Numbered from the stretch's first letter, positions 24,084 to 35,902 are shown. The stretch: DNA of 64,000 nucleotides from Cyclina sinensis (GCA_012932295.1 JAAONU010000004.1:26328304-26392303); one strand, 5' to 3'. Notes: generated by a model from the sequence alone, not told the origin. Translations and numbers: made by a program.

Positions 24084-24541
24084 AATCGATTTTGAAGTTG
24101 TCCCTATCACTGGCCGTTCAGTTTTGCCGACCCAAAGTTTATTGTTAGACTCTGGTTTTACACCTACACATCAGACACCAGAAAAAGTTTATGGACACTG
24201 CTTTCACTTCATCCATTGAATATATGCAACTATCTAGTAATGAGTCATCACATAGAACTCCAGAGATATATATTGCAACATGGCAAAGAATACCCAAATG
24301 TGCTGAAATACCACCTTCTCTGTCAACCCCCAAGAAGTCCAATGGGTCACCTTTAAGTTCTCCATTAGAATCAGACAGTCTGTATTTAAAAAACCTTAGT
24401 AATGATTTAAATGAGGGATTCAGTGATGTTAAAACAGGGTTGAAAGTCTCCCTTTACTATTTGTCTAAAGCTGAAACGAAGGAAGTTGAAAGCTACATTG
24501 AAATTGTGAAAATACTTAATAAAATTTTAATGGGAAAGTTC
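24084..24541 (+). pseudogene. Uncharacterised reading-frame remnant
   Basis: A frame from 24191 to 24541 (117 codons, Ser/Glu/Lys-rich, ending in an amphipathic stretch) is preceded in another frame by a plausible coding stretch (24084-24200), suggesting a frameshifted remnant. Further protein-like frames follow at 24928-25125. No domain is recognised. It may be part of the decayed element that resumes after the retrotransposon, but this is not shown. Confidence 0.2.
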
Positions 24542-25859
24542 TAACGTTTAACCCAACAACAATAGATAATGACAGACAGTCTAAAAGAGTGTACATTCCC
24601 TCAAACAGAAGAAAATTAGACTGTTAAAGGATCTCTCAAACAAAAGCTGAAAAGACAAAATAATGTACAAAAAGAACAACTACATAAGGTCGAGAAACAG
24701 CTTTTATAGGCAACTGCTGGACAAACTGATTTGTCTGATGACTTTGAAGAAAGAGATGGACCAAATGAAGATAAAAAAAGATGACTGACAGTTCAAGCTG
24801 TACATCACCTATCAGCAAAGAAAATTTACTACTAGACTGGTTTCAGACCCATCAATTAATGCTCTTCCTTAGAAATGTTAAGCTAAATGAATATTAAGTC
24901 CCTTTCGAACTAGAGATTTATCTTTTCTTGGCTGTAATTAACTGGTTGATTGCTAGCAGAGGAAAAAATGTTGCCGTTAAAGAGGTAAAAACATATTATA
25001 TATCAATACAATACAGAAAAGAAGAACGGGATCATATAGGCTGCAGCCAGGCTAATTTACTATCATCTTATACGCAAGATACACCGTGCGGAAAATGGAT
25101 GACTAATACCAAGACAATATTTTGAGAAATTTGATTGAGACTTTATACAAACCTTTCATAGCACTTTTGAGTTCTCTTGATAACATTGTTGCATGATGTT
25201 AAATGATGCATAAGCCTACAAGAAGTAGATTATGAGATTTATTGACTTTGAAATAGTTATGAAACTTTTATTCATTTCCAAGTTTTGCGATTTAATCATT
25301 GCCTGTTGTGTGATCACGCATACTTTAAGCCTATAAGTACCTGATATTTTTTCATTGCAATAGAAATGTAAGTCCTTGAAACTGCATTTACATTTTTGGG
25401 TTTTGTTATTTTATTGTTGTTTGTCGTTTGATAATTTTTATGGCTACAAACAGTAGATTTATATTTATCCTTTATTGTACTTCTAGTTTTGTAGTGTGCT
25501 TGCCTGTATTATTTTAATCTGCTTTGTATTAGATCACAAATCCAATTTTTTAAATAGTTTGATAAATAACTTCACACTTTTTATACAAATAGTTGTAAAA
25601 ACCACTGTGTGGTTAATAGCTAGCATGACATTTAAGTAGTCAGTAATTATTTACCCGCATTAAAGTTGTTCAGAATCATAACAGTTTAATCATGTACGAG
25701 TACATTGTATAAACAATACAATACAATATACAATATTATTTTATTGCATTAAAACATGATAATGTTTTATAGCAAATAAATGCATTATACAAGACTGAAG
25801 ACATAGATTAACAGAAGAGCACATGATGTTACAGTTCATATACAATTTACAATGTATTA

Positions 25860-26375
25860 TTAATTTCTAGTCGAATTTGCATAGTAAATATATTTAGCTA
25901 AGTTTAGTACTATATTTTTTGATGTTACAGACATAAGGTTAGTAAATTTCTGTTTTGTTGGCCATGTATAATAATATCGTTTTATATATTTCGATCTTAT
26001 CTCTGAGAATTTTGAACAAATTAGCAAGAAGTGAAATTCGTTTTCGATAAGGCCCATATTGCAATTTCTACATTTTCTTTCATTTCTAGGTATATTGCTA
26101 TGTCGCCCGCGTTCAACGGCTAAATCATGGGACGATGTACGGAATTGTGCGAGAGCGATTCTAAATTTCGGTTCTAAAACGGTGTCGAGATAACTTTCAA
26201 AGTTAAACGAATGTTTATATAAACAATATGTATCTAAGCGAGAAGAGTTGTTTATTGAGGAGTACCAAGTTTGATGATATAAATCTAAAATTCGTTGTTT
26301 AATAACATTGTAGTTAATGAACATGTCAAATTGAGTCCGCCATATATACGATAGTCCTATTTGGTCCAAAATCAT
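25860..26375 (-). pseudogene. Frameshifted C-terminus of retrotransposon ORF2
   Basis: About 171 codons continue the ORF2 product in a shifted frame. They include SYIWRTQF near the start and a Cys/His cluster (CRNC ... ENEFHFLLIC) like the zinc-binding motif at the end of many non-LTR reverse transcriptases. It overlaps the main ORF2 frame by 50 bases. It would be translated only if the shift at the A6 run near 26375-26380 is absent or bypassed. Confidence 0.8.
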
Positions 26376-29235
26376 TTTTTATGTTATATGCCCAGTTGTT
26401 ACCATTATATGTAAGGCCATTTTCAGCATCATCTTTTAACATGTTGTAAGTTTTAAAAAGTATACTTCGCTCCCTAAGCTTTAATATTTTTAACCAGTAT
26501 TTAATTAATATTAATTTTCTGTGAACAAACATTGGTACACGACCAAGTTCACCATACAAAGCGTCTAAGTTAGTTGACTGTTTAACACATAAGATTTTTC
26601 TACAAAATTTTGAGTGAATTGCCTCTATATTTGGACTAGGATAATGTCCCCAAACCTCTGCGGAGTAATTAAGTATTGGTGAAACAAGGGAATCGAATAA
26701 GCTTATCTTTTGAGAAACAGGAAGTTCCAACTGGTTATAGACAGTAAAAAGGTTGTGAAGTGAAAAAGAGGCGTGTTGAGCAATACGTTTTTGAGTTCGG
26801 TTCCAATTTCCGTTTTTGAATAAGTGTACTCCTAAGTATTTAAATGAATCAACAATTTCAATTCGAGTATTATACAGGAAAAAATTGTAGGAAGTATGTC
26901 TACCATTTTCAAAGACCATTATTTTAGTTTTGGCTACATTTAATTTCAAGTTCCATGTGTTACAGTACTGTTCTATATCATTTAGAATAGACTGTAATGA
27001 CTCGGGATCGTGTGAAAAAACAACGGCATCATCAGCAAACAATGATAAAAATAATTGTATATCATCAATAGTTATGATTCCATTTATATTGCTGTTTATA
27101 TTTTCTAGAATATCATTAAGGAAAAAAAGACACAAAATACTGCTGGCCGGATCACCTTGTTTTACCCCGATATTTGAAGTGATTGGATCAGACTTCATAG
27201 ATTTATAACGAACAGAAGATTTAACAATACTATACATAGACTTGATTGCAATTATGAATTTTGTACTTATATTTTCATTCAACAGCTTTCTCCACAATAA
27301 TATTCTATCAATCTTGTCAAACATTTTTTCCCAGTCTAGATAGGCTACATATATTTTTTTCTTTAGAGATAATGTCTTTGCGATAATTGAGTACAGTATA
27401 AAAATGCAGTCTGTGGTTGCTTTATTTTTTTGAAAACCATATTGATTATCTATGAATTTGTCGTATTTATCGGCCCATTTAATAAGCCTATCAACTAGTA
27501 ACTTAGAATATATTTTCGAAAGAATGTTATTAAGAGTAATTCCTCGAAAATTTTTAGCTTCGTGACTTCCACCTTTAAAAATCGGTACAATAATACCCTC
27601 CCCCCAGCTATCCGGGAAGACCCCATCTTGAAATATTTTATTATAAAAACTATAAAGGAAGGGAGAGATTATATCAAATGAATGTTTAAATACTTCAGCA
27701 ATTAGGTGATCAGAGCCAGGGCTTTTAGAATTATTCTGTGAAAAAACTGCCTTTTTGATTTCTTCATAAGAAAATTCTGTATCTAGATCAATGTCACATA
27801 TATATTCATCTTGCAATAGATCATCAATATTGTCATGACTTGCGGGCGTTGACCCATATAATGTGTTAAAATGTGAAAACATGTCTTCTATCGTCACGTT
27901 ATTTGGCTCGTTTTGAACTTGTTTGTATTGAGATCTAACATTTTTCCAGAATAACTTAGGGGTCGTTTTAGCTAGTTTAGAAACACGTCTTCCCTCTGAT
28001 TTTATAAACATTCGTTTGAATTTACGTTTAGTATTAGTATATTTCCGTTTCTTTATGAGAAAATCACGTTTATTTTCATTGTTCCTGTTTCTAAGGAAGA
28101 TATTCCTCGCTCGATTATATTCTTTTCGGGCGTTGTAACACTCCTTATTAAACCATTTGTTTACTATCTTTTTATTTGAGTCGGAGTTACCTTTCTTTTT
28201 TTTGCCAAAAACTTTAAAAGCGTTATCTTGCATGTATGTTGTAAAAGCACAAATCGTTTCATCTACAGAATTGTTATGTAAATTAGTAGTCAGCTGATTC
28301 AAGCGCATGACATCATCTAATAAATATGTACGAAAGGCGGTAACCAACGAATCGTCCCAAGCTAAGAACGCCTCATTGGAGGTGTTCTGGTCACGTGGGT
28401 GGGTAGATAGACATTGACGTTCAATACAAAACTTTAATGAACTATGGTCAGACAAGTCAGTTGGTGGCATAATTTCAAATGCCGTTATGTATTGAAAATC
28501 ATCATAACTTAGCAATAAATAATCGACGACACTCATACCATTATTATTGATAAATGTATACTGACCTACGGCGTTATCATTATGCAAACGACCGTTCGCT
28601 ATTAATAAACTAGTGGTTTTACATAATTCAATCAACCGTGTCCCATGCGGATCAAGCGTTTTATCTTTGTTTACCCTAGGAATATTGTAAAAATTGTTTT
28701 GTAAAGCTGAATTAACATCCAAAAATTTATCAAAAACAATAAAATCGGGTACATCTGAGGTCCTACTGTTAAGATCTCCAGCTACTAAGACTTTACCCAA
28801 TAGCCTGTATTTTTCAATATCAATTTCTATTTGATCAAAAATGTTAATGTCAAAATTACTAAGTATTTGAGATCCATGAGGTGGGATATATGGACAACAC
28901 AAATATACATCTACATTGAAATGAAACATAGATTTACACATTTTTAACCAGACAATTCCACACTGATGCTTATCTATAATGCTAATTTTATCATTTAAAC
29001 TTTTTTTAAAATATATCGAGATTCCCCCAGAATAACGTCCCTTTTTAGTATATGGGGATTTATTGCCATGCATATGCTCAGAACAGTATCCTTTAACATC
29101 TAAATTATAATGAGAACTAGGTGATAACCAGGTTTCTAGTAAAATGATAACATCATGATTATTTATGATTTGAATAAAATCTGGATCTGAGATTTTTCTA
29201 ATTAAACCGTTCACATTCCAGCAAATGATATCCAA
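26326..29235 (-). CDS. ORF2 of L1-like retrotransposon: AP endonuclease and reverse transcriptase
   Basis: 969 residues. The N-terminal apurinic-type endonuclease shows WNVNG (residues 6-10), LLETW with Glu34, GDLNS (153-157) and LSDHSS (261-266). The reverse transcriptase begins near 545 (IIVPIFKGG), with KNFRGITL, QYGFQKNKATTD (598-609), YLDWEKMFD (catalytic Asp634), GVKQGDPASS and FADD (733-736). All key residues are present. In the family the protein nicks target DNA and copies its RNA there. The frame breaks at about residue 955; the C-terminal zinc-like part continues in another frame at 26375-25860. The break coincides with a run of six A on the sense strand, so a one-base slip (or assembly error) is likely. 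Confidence 0.9.
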   Translation of the reverse strand: MDIICWNVNGLIRKISDPDFIQIINNHDVIILLETWLSPSSHYNLDVKGYCSEHMHGNKSPYTKKGRYSGGISIYFKKSLNDKISIIDKHQCGIVWLKMCKSMFHFNVDVYLCCPYIPPHGSQILSNFDINIFDQIEIDIEKYRLLGKVLVAGDLNSRTSDVPDFIVFDKFLDVNSALQNNFYNIPRVNKDKTLDPHGTRLIELCKTTSLLIANGRLHNDNAVGQYTFINNNGMSVVDYLLLSYDDFQYITAFEIMPPTDLSDHSSLKFCIERQCLSTHPRDQNTSNEAFLAWDDSLVTAFRTYLLDDVMRLNQLTTNLHNNSVDETICAFTTYMQDNAFKVFGKKKKGNSDSNKKIVNKWFNKECYNARKEYNRARNIFLRNRNNENKRDFLIKKRKYTNTKRKFKRMFIKSEGRRVSKLAKTTPKLFWKNVRSQYKQVQNEPNNVTIEDMFSHFNTLYGSTPASHDNIDDLLQDEYICDIDLDTEFSYEEIKKAVFSQNNSKSPGSDHLIAEVFKHSFDIISPFLYSFYNKIFQDGVFPDSWGEGIIVPIFKGGSHEAKNFRGITLNNILSKIYSKLLVDRLIKWADKYDKFIDNQYGFQKNKATTDCIFILYSIIAKTLSLKKKIYVAYLDWEKMFDKIDRILLWRKLLNENISTKFIIAIKSMYSIVKSSVRYKSMKSDPITSNIGVKQGDPASSILCLFFLNDILENINSNINGIITIDDIQLFLSLFADDAVVFSHDPESLQSILNDIEQYCNTWNLKLNVAKTKIMVFENGRHTSYNFFLYNTRIEIVDSFKYLGVHLFKNGNWNRTQKRIAQHASFSLHNLFTVYNQLELPVSQKISLFDSLVSPILNYSAEVWGHYPSPNIEAIHSKFCRKILCVKQSTNLDALYGELGRVPMFVHRKLILIKYWLKILKLRERSILFKTYNMLKDDAENGLTYNGNNWAYNIKNDFGPNRTIVYMADSI

Positions 29236-29253
29236 TTGCTCTTCCTGACCTCT

Positions 29254-29643
29254 CTAAGAAGAAACAGAAGGCGGCGCTTTATACTCAATGTCATTCACAA
29301 ATAGTTTTTCACCAATAAATCTAACATTCTTTCCTTTCTCTTTTTCACTTTGAAAAACTGAATGAAGATTCCTTCTTGCGTCGCGCCATTCTTTAGGTAG
29401 CTGCACTCCGACTCCGTAGCCAAGCTTCTTAAGATCATCTTTCAAAAGATATGCTGTTTTTCTAACTTCTTCCCGTTGATTATAATTGTGAAATTTCACA
29501 ATAATTGGTCGAGATTTTTTTGATTTGTCTTTTTTGCCTAACCTATGGGCTCGATCAAATTCTATGTTTGGGTTACTGATTTTCAGATGGTTTTTGATAA
29601 ATCGTTTTACAAGAATTTCACATGTTTCCGGTCCTGCGTTCAT
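29254..29643 (-). CDS. ORF1 fragment of the L1-like retrotransposon (RNA-binding domain)
   Basis: Encodes 129 residues resembling the second half of the L1 ORF1 RRM and its C-terminal domain: FDRAHRLGKK, then RPIIVKFHNYNQREEV and a basic tail. In the family, ORF1p coats element RNA in the cytoplasm. The N-terminal coiled coil and the start of the RRM are missing, and the apparent ATG is internal, so this is a truncated copy. Its stop lies 18 bases before the ORF2 start, the usual tight bicistronic arrangement. Confidence 0.75.
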   Translation of the reverse strand: MNAGPETCEILVKRFIKNHLKISNPNIEFDRAHRLGKKDKSKKSRPIIVKFHNYNQREEVRKTAYLLKDDLKKLGYGVGVQLPKEWRDARRNLHSVFQSEKEKGKNVRFIGEKLFVNDIEYKAPPSVSS

Positions 29644-29699
29644 GGATAAACATATATTTTATAAAGTTACTAAATATTCTGTTCATTCGTGTCCAGTGG

Positions 29700-30610
29700 T
29701 TTCATGAATAACTGGCTTCAAATGTATTTAACTTGTAGCTACTTCACTGAAATACGTACAGCAATTAATCCTGAATATGTATGAATGATGCTGCTTTTAA
29801 ATTAAGAAAATTGTCATGTATTAATGCTTTAAACTGAAGGAACCAGTGTGAACCAAATATCTCACAAATTGTGTAGTAATGTCAACTTAAAGATTTGTTC
29901 GTTTGCAATCTTATCAAGGCAGTTCTACTTTACATCAAAATGACGTAACGTCAATGTCACTATAAGAATGTCAGCTGATATTGTAAATTTTGTGAATACC
30001 CGGTGTACTGAATAGCAGTAAAAATTTCAGTCACTTTATTATGGTATCCATGGTATGGATGATATAATTTATTATTTAACTCCATTAAAACACAGCTGCA
30101 TAAAACATCCATTCGGTCAGGTAAACCAGTTAAACATAATTAAATGGCATCAACTGACATAAGCGTAATGTTTGTTTGAATTGGAGAACGGCTAGGTTAA
30201 TTGTCATGTCAACATAATTATATATGTATACTATAATACATATATTTGATATTTAGAAGCAATACAATTTTTAACATATTAAACAAGCATTATTTTTATT
30301 AAAAAGCTGCGGACATTTTCCCTCTTGGGAAGATATTTATTGCTTGTCACCCCAGTGTGATTATGAATGATATCAATGGTCAATAAACATTTTAGGGTGA
30401 TGACTTTCACTGGTCATCACAATCCTAAATTCATCCGCCCCTATTAGACAGTTACTTGAGTATGAAGGTTAGTTATATTACTTGAATTGGTAAACTAAAA
30501 TTTCTCGAAACACGTTTGTTTCAGTCTCTCTCATTGTTTACAAAAATAATTTGAAACCCGTACAACTGTCATTGTATTCTGAGATGCATATACTCTAAAT
30601 GAATACATAT
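29700..30610. other. Stretch between retrotransposon and Helentron remnant, nothing recognised
   Basis: AT-rich, without a domain-bearing frame. A gtcatcac/gtgatgac stem-like pair occurs near 30345-30425 ('cttgtcaccccagtgtgatt', 'actttcactggtcatcacaa'), but no element boundary was established. Confidence 0.35.
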
Positions 30611-30624
30611 GTCTATATATTTCA

Positions 30625-30970
30625 GACAGAAGAAAGTCCACTCCAACATCTGTCATACCACGGCAAAGATCCAGACAGTGTCCTGGAATCGGGGATTGTG
30701 AATTACGTAAACCAACTTATACGCATTTAGTTCCTTGGTGAAAGCAGACTCCTAGCACCAACACATTTGTATGCACTGGCGAGAGAGAACAAAAGCCATC
30801 AAAATATACCCCGCACTGAATTTGCTGTGCCTATGCATGTGTATCCTGGACATTACTTAGTGTCTGCACAGATGAATGGATTACTGTTTGTCATAGACAG
30901 TTTGAACCATCAGCAACACCTCACTTCTGTGATGCCGCAGTTGAAAGTTCTGTACACAATGTCTACTTGA
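30625..30970 (+). pseudogene. Protease-like fragment at the start of the Helentron remnant
   Basis: One frame reads QHLSYHGKDPDSVLESG, and after a stop another gives HVYPGHYLVSAQMNG followed by LLFVIDSLNHQQHL. The H...VIDSL pattern is reminiscent of Ulp1/C48-type cysteine protease folds carried by some invertebrate transposons. The C-terminal catalytic Gln and Cys cannot be placed. The assignment is tentative. Confidence 0.35.
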
Positions 30971-31461
30971 AAACTTTAAGATCCATAAGACTACAATCAC
31001 AAAGCAGTATAAATCTTTGTGGATATTTTTTCTATAGCTAAAACATATTATGTGCTTTTGAACAAATCGGTGTCCACTGTAAACTTTTATATTGATCAGA
31101 TGAGAAATCATTTGAGAACATGTTTAAACAATACTGAAATAACACTATTTCCAAGTGAAGATGCAGATTCGGTGAAGAAAATGTAACCTCCTATTTACCT
31201 AGTAAAAGTTAAGCTCAAAATGTTCAAGTCAAAGAAGCTGATGAAGGTTGGTTTAAAAAAAAAATATTCAGTACAAAAACACTGTCTTAAACATGTTAAA
31301 GAAACTGACTAAAAGAGAAAATACAATTTTAAATTACACAAACAACGAAACCAAAGACAAACTGCTAAAATGAGTGATAAACATGATCCGAAGAATTTGT
31401 GAAAGGTATTTGAAGGAAAAAGAAAGAAAACGTAAAGAACGTGATACTATGACAAACTTAC

Positions 31462-31467
<6 letters not shown>

Positions 31468-31504
<37 letters not shown>
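31468..31504 (+). repeat. (GA)n microsatellite
   Basis: An uninterrupted run of about 18 GA units within the Helentron remnant; the minus-strand Ser/Leu-rich frames here are artefacts. Confidence 0.95.
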
Positions 31505-31507
<3 letters not shown>

Positions 31508-31739
31508 AGAAAAAAAGATAAGAAAAGAAAACATTTGGAACGAAAACAAGTTTGAATCTGAAATAAATATGGTAACTGAAATTTAGAAAGACCGTAAAAG
31601 GAATGAAAGAAGCAAATAGTGGAGAACAAAGACTTAAACAGGAAACAATGAGTTTCAAAAACTGAATGCGAGAAACAAATACTGCGCAACAAAATGCAAG
31701 TTCACATAAAGTATCTACATACTAAAAGTGAACAAGAGA

Positions 31740-32560
31740 AGGATACAGTTCGTCTCAGAGATACATTTGCACATGAACTATCTAGAGACACCAAGTGCAA
31801 AGACACTCAGTGAGCAAGATAAAAAAATCAATTCGTCTTAATAATAGATTAGCACACAAAATCAAAGAAACACTAACTGTGAACAAGAGAAGCAATCAGT
31901 TCGTCTGAGAGAAAGATTAGCATAAAGTTTCTAGAGACATTAATAAGTGAAAAAGATAAAGAATCAGTCCGAAAAATAGACTAGCACATAAAATGCAAAG
32001 GGACTAAAAAATTGAGTGAGACAAAAAAGATCAAGTCGTCTTAAAAATAGATTAGCACACAAAAACATAGAGACGCTAAATGTGAAGAGTTCGTCTAAGA
32101 GATAGATACGCACACAAAGTATCTAGAGACTCCAGAAGTAAACAAGATAAAGAATCACTCGTCTGAAAAAAAGACTAGCGCATAAATCACAAGGAGACTC
32201 TAAAATTAAACAAGACAAGAATCAGATCGTCTAAAAATACACTAGCCTATAAAATACAAAGAGACTCTAAGATTCAATAAGATAAAAAAATCAGATCGTT
32301 TAAAATCTAGACTAGCACATAAATTACAAAGAGACTCTAAAAGTGAACAATGGAAGCAAACTTCCCGTTCCATGAAAACATGCAAGAAATCAAGAAAACG
32401 AGATATTGAAGGTGAAAAAAAGAAAGTAATTGATCGGGAAAAAATAAGATGTCAAATAAAAAGAGAAGACAGAGTGAAACAGAATATCTTAAGGAAGAAA
32501 CATGAGAAAATGATAAAATAAAATAGAGAAATAAAAGAAATATTATAAGAATAAAACGAT
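31740..32560 (+). pseudogene. Helentron N-terminal region: degenerate coiled-coil-like repeats of about 66 bp
   Basis: Units like 'agactagcacataaattaca' + 'aagagactctaaaa' + 'gtgaacaagataaagaatca' recur about ten times, encoding charged R-L-A-H-K-L-x-R-D-S-K-S-E-Q-D-K type segments of about 22 residues. Frames are repeatedly broken by small deletions. Similar Lys/Arg/Glu repeats precede the replicase in Helentron-like proteins. The repeats probably formed a coiled coil. Confidence 0.6.
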
Positions 32561-32611
32561 AAAACATCTCAAATTCAAGCACTAGTGACTTGTCAAAACA
32601 TTAATTAAATG

Positions 32612-33178
32612 GTTCATTGCAGAATTTTCTCGTGCTATTGCAGATGGACCTACCAATGTGTGTAGCAATTGCTGCAGGTTCTTGTATCGTTCAGCAGTTA
32701 AACAAACGGCTTTCAAACACATCAATTCAGAACTAATTGAAATACCTAACTTTAATTTGCATTTGAGTGAGTCAGAAATCTTTTGGATATGAGACACATG
32801 TTCAACAGGTATTCAGAAAGTAAAATGCCATGTCAAGCGGTTTCAAGTCACCTTGATATTGGCCCAGTACCACTTCTATTGGAAAATGTGCACAGTCTTG
32901 AGAAACAACTTGTAAGCAAAATAATACCATTCATGAAGATATTGTCACTTCCAGCAGGTTCCCAAAACGGCTTCAAATGTCAGGTTGTACTGGTACCATC
33001 CAACTTACAGAGAACTTCAACAGCACTGCCCCGTCAGACTGGTGAAACACAAATCGTTGCATTATCATTGAAGCAAAGACTGTCAGACAAGTATGGGTCA
33101 GTCAGGCTGTACATACGTGCACATGCTGTAAATAGTGCAATTAGCTATTTAACAGGTAAAAGAAAACTGGACTGGTGA
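32612..33178 (+). pseudogene. Helentron N-terminal Cys-rich and DUF6570-like region
   Basis: One frame gives ADGPTNVCSNCCRFLYR. After a frameshift come ENVHSLEKQLVSKIIPFMKI, LPAGSQNGFKC, LPRQTGETQIVALSLKQRLS and a C-terminal helix. I recognise this order (two to three Cys, then E-x-x-L-x-x-x-IPFM-x-I, then LPR) from invertebrate Helitron/Helentron proteins. At least two frameshifts are present. Confidence 0.65.
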
Positions 33179-33389
33179 AAGTAAAAGCAACTATAAACAG
33201 TTTTGGAATACTGTTTCACAAACAACTTTTGCTTCTCCTGACAGAAGTGATTCAGATGAAGACATACAGGAAAATGCAACAAATGAGAACACAAACGTCA
33301 GCTACTCAAACAACACATTGGTGAAAATTGCTCTAAAAACAGACTCTGAGTACAAAGCTGACGATGACAACCCACATAAAGTTGTTGAA

Positions 33390-34140
33390 GATCTAAACTT
33401 AAAGCGGTCACTGAACTCTATGTCGTATAAATATGTCATATCAAGGTGACTGTCAAGGGAAGATCCACGTTTTTCGGAACGTTGTGAGCACATTTTCCAG
33501 TGTCTTCACAGGACTGAGTCTACAACAGTTGCTGATAGTATCAACATGTCGCTTAAGAAGTCGAGACAGGCACCAGTTACTCTCCGACAGCTATATGACC
33601 CACAAAGAGTTCAAAAACTCTTCAAAGATGAGGAATCATTTGCTACATTCAAGATGATCAGAGGCATACCACAGTACTGGAAACAGATGCAACAAAATGT
33701 GTTGGCGAATATAAGACACTTTGGCACATACACATTCTTTCTGTCTGGTTCAGTTGCAGATTTCCTCTGACCGAAACTTATCAGAATTGTGGCTAAACAG
33801 TACGGAGAGCACTACAGTCCTTTGTTGAAAATCACATGGACAAGAAGACAAAACTCAACTGGCTTGCCAGAAATTCTGTTACTGTTGCCAGACACATTGA
33901 CTTCATCTTCAGAAAGTTGTGGGGAATGTCATTTTGTCTGGTGTTCATCCAATTGGTCAGATTTTGACCTATGACATCCGGAAAGAGAGAGTTGCGGAAC
34001 TGCTCACTTCCATTCGGCTATTCTTGCGAAGGATGCAGCTGCATTGGAGATAGACAGTGATGATGATGTGATTGCTTTTGTCGACAAGTATATAGTACCC
34101 ACTGAAAATGAACAATTAAAAGATCTAGTGCGTTAACGTC
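33390..34140 (+). pseudogene. Helentron Rep (HUH endonuclease) region, broken
   Basis: Segments in alternating frames include LSREDPRFSERCEH, RQAPVTLRQLYDPQRVQKL, FKMIRGIPQYWKQMQQN and FGTYTFFLSGSVADF, then GTAHFHSAI with the His-x-His motif at 34005-34013. This is the Helitron helicase-like/Rep domain that nicks and rejoins single-stranded DNA. At least four frameshifts or stops interrupt it. The catalytic Tyr region after the HUH motif reads into VDKYIVPTE, where a Tyr is present. Confidence 0.8.
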
Positions 34141-34199
34141 AGACACATCACCTTACCAGAACATGCAAGAAAAAGAAGAGATTGAATTGTCGTTTCAAC

Positions 34200-34465
34200 T
34201 TTTCCAAAATCCCAATCAGAAACAACTGTTACAGCTCGACAGCCAACTGGGAAACTAGCAAAACTGGAGATGGAAAATGCCAGAAAGGTCTTCACCATCT
34301 TGGTGAAAACACTACAGGATACTGGCATTGATATAACCCTGACTGAATTCCAGAAAGCTGCCAACATCAGCAGACAGTCTTACTTGCAAGCTCACAAGTC
34401 TCCTTTAAAGAGAACATCAATCATTCTGAAAAAGCGCTTCAGAAAGCCATGTGAATCCATATAAC
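34200..34465 (+). pseudogene. Helentron region between Rep and helicase
   Basis: A 64-codon frame (34270-34461; MENARKVFTILVKTLQDTG then FQKAANISRQSY) fits the linker after the Rep domain. It ends in a stop. The ATP-binding Walker A motif expected downstream was not found between here and 34980, suggesting a deletion. Confidence 0.45.
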
Positions 34466-34771
34466 TCAGTACTCCTCATACCATTAAGGGCTAACTCCTA
34501 CACCATTGAATAAGATAGGAAAGCACACACCATCTGATGTAGAAACCCTGGAACATCTTAAAAATACACCAGTTTCAGAAGGCAGTCTTAGTGTTCTTAA
34601 CAAATTCACTTTAGGATAGTTACAACAGATAACAACTTGAAAAGTTACATACTCAAGTATACACAAAAAAAGGCTGTAGGTTCCAAAAAAGACAAACATA
34701 CCCGAAGAATAGCTGTAACTGTAACCAGTTCTAAGATCTATCAAACTTGAGGGCTTGCAACAGAAATTCAG

Positions 34772-35287
34772 GTGCCCGAGAACGCAAGGTATATGCATAC
34801 AAAGAAAACTGGTATTTCAGAGGGACTGGTAAATAAATCTACTGGTACTTTAAAAAAAACAACTTTAAATCCCAGAAACCATTGTCTGGAAAACTATATA
34901 TACGAAAAATTAGATGATTCAAATGTTGGCAAACAGCTGAAGCAAACTTGCAAATTCAAAGGTTTGGAGCCCATTAAACCAAATTCTACTGTATTCAGTA
35001 TCACTGAAAATCCCACTTCAATGCAGGATGAACGACAGTTTCCAGGAACGCTGGCTTTGGTAATCACTGTACATAAGGCACAAGGCAGTACCTACGAAGA
35101 AAAACTTGCTGTCATGACCTTTTCAGAGAAACAGAAACCTATCATGCACGGACTGATTTACACCATGCTGAGTAAATCTAAATCAATGGATAGATTAAAG
35201 CTAGTATATTTCAAGACAGAAAATACTCGTCAACAACTCTGCTCTAGAGGAGACGAAACACTTGGAAAGCAAAGCTATGAACACTGA
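34772..35287 (+). pseudogene. PIF1-type helicase C-terminal motifs of the Helentron
   Basis: 171 codons. The second half contains RQFPGTLALVITVHKAQGST and LIYTMLSKSKSMDRLKLVYF, matching motifs V and VI of the PIF1-like helicases in Helitrons (ITVHK-x-QG and Y-x-x-LSR-x-x-S-x-x-x-L). In motif VI the usual Arg is replaced by Lys. The N-terminal helicase core is absent, so the protein would be inactive. Confidence 0.8.
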
Positions 35288-35902
35288 AGTCATATCTGAC
35301 CAATCACCAACTGAGTGTTCAACTGTCAGCTACCTCAATATAAGATCTCTTAACTCACATCATGAAGATCTTCAACATGACCAAGCTATTTTGAATTCAC
35401 AAGTTGTTTGTCTTTCAGAACCAAACGTAGCTAATTACACAAAATACCCATTAGAACAAATAAATTGTATTCTGTGAAAACAAAGCATGGCTTAGTACCA
35501 CAGATCATCATTAGATGCCACTCGTGTACATGTTCATGAACATCTGAATGTATTGGAAGTTATTCCAGTGAACTGCTGATGGTGATATCTGTATATGATG
35601 CACCATCTACATCACATAAAGCCATATCCAATGACTTCAAGCTTCTCCTACACTACGCCATGTATTCCAAGGACTACTTTCTAATTATTGGTGACTTCAG
35701 TCTCAGTCTTTCACAGTGTCAAGACCTCGAAAAGGAAGCTTCAAACAGTTGCTTCATACAGTTGGTTGAGCAGCCTACCCATGAACTTAGATCTGTCCTG
35801 GATATTGGCTTCACTAACTACTTGGCTGGAAATTGTTGCATACCCAACATGCCTGTGTACTATTCCGACCACCACCTGATCTGTGTTCACATGAAAACAT
35901 GA
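35262..35902 (+). pseudogene. Endonuclease domain at the end of the Helentron
   Basis: Overlaps the helicase frame. SYLNIRSLNSHHEDLQHD is followed after stops by a frame (35579-35902) with FLIIGDFSLSL, a Thr-rich loop and YYSDHHLICVHM. The order N...E...GD-F...SDHH is that of apurinic-like/EEP endonucleases carried as a C-terminal domain by Helentrons. It is a decayed copy. Confidence 0.7.

Larger units (their letters stand above)
25707..29690 (-). mobile_element. L1-like non-LTR retrotransposon, nearly full ORF2, 5'-truncated ORF1
   Basis: On the minus strand the order is ORF1 fragment (29643-29254), ORF2 (29235-26326), a frameshifted ORF2 C-terminus (26375-25860) and a 3' end with short ATTGT-type repeats (about 25735-25707). 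The layout, endonuclease type and ORF1 RNA-binding domain fit the L1/Tx1-like group. ORF1 lacks its N-terminal coiled coil, so the 5' end is probably truncated near 29.69 kb. Target duplications were not identified. Only one clear lesion is seen in ORF2, so the insertion is relatively young. Confidence 0.85.

Noticed and set aside
31334..32582. Ser/Leu/Phe-rich minus-strand frames
   Set aside because: Reverse translations of the GA run and the Lys/Glu-rich Helentron repeats.
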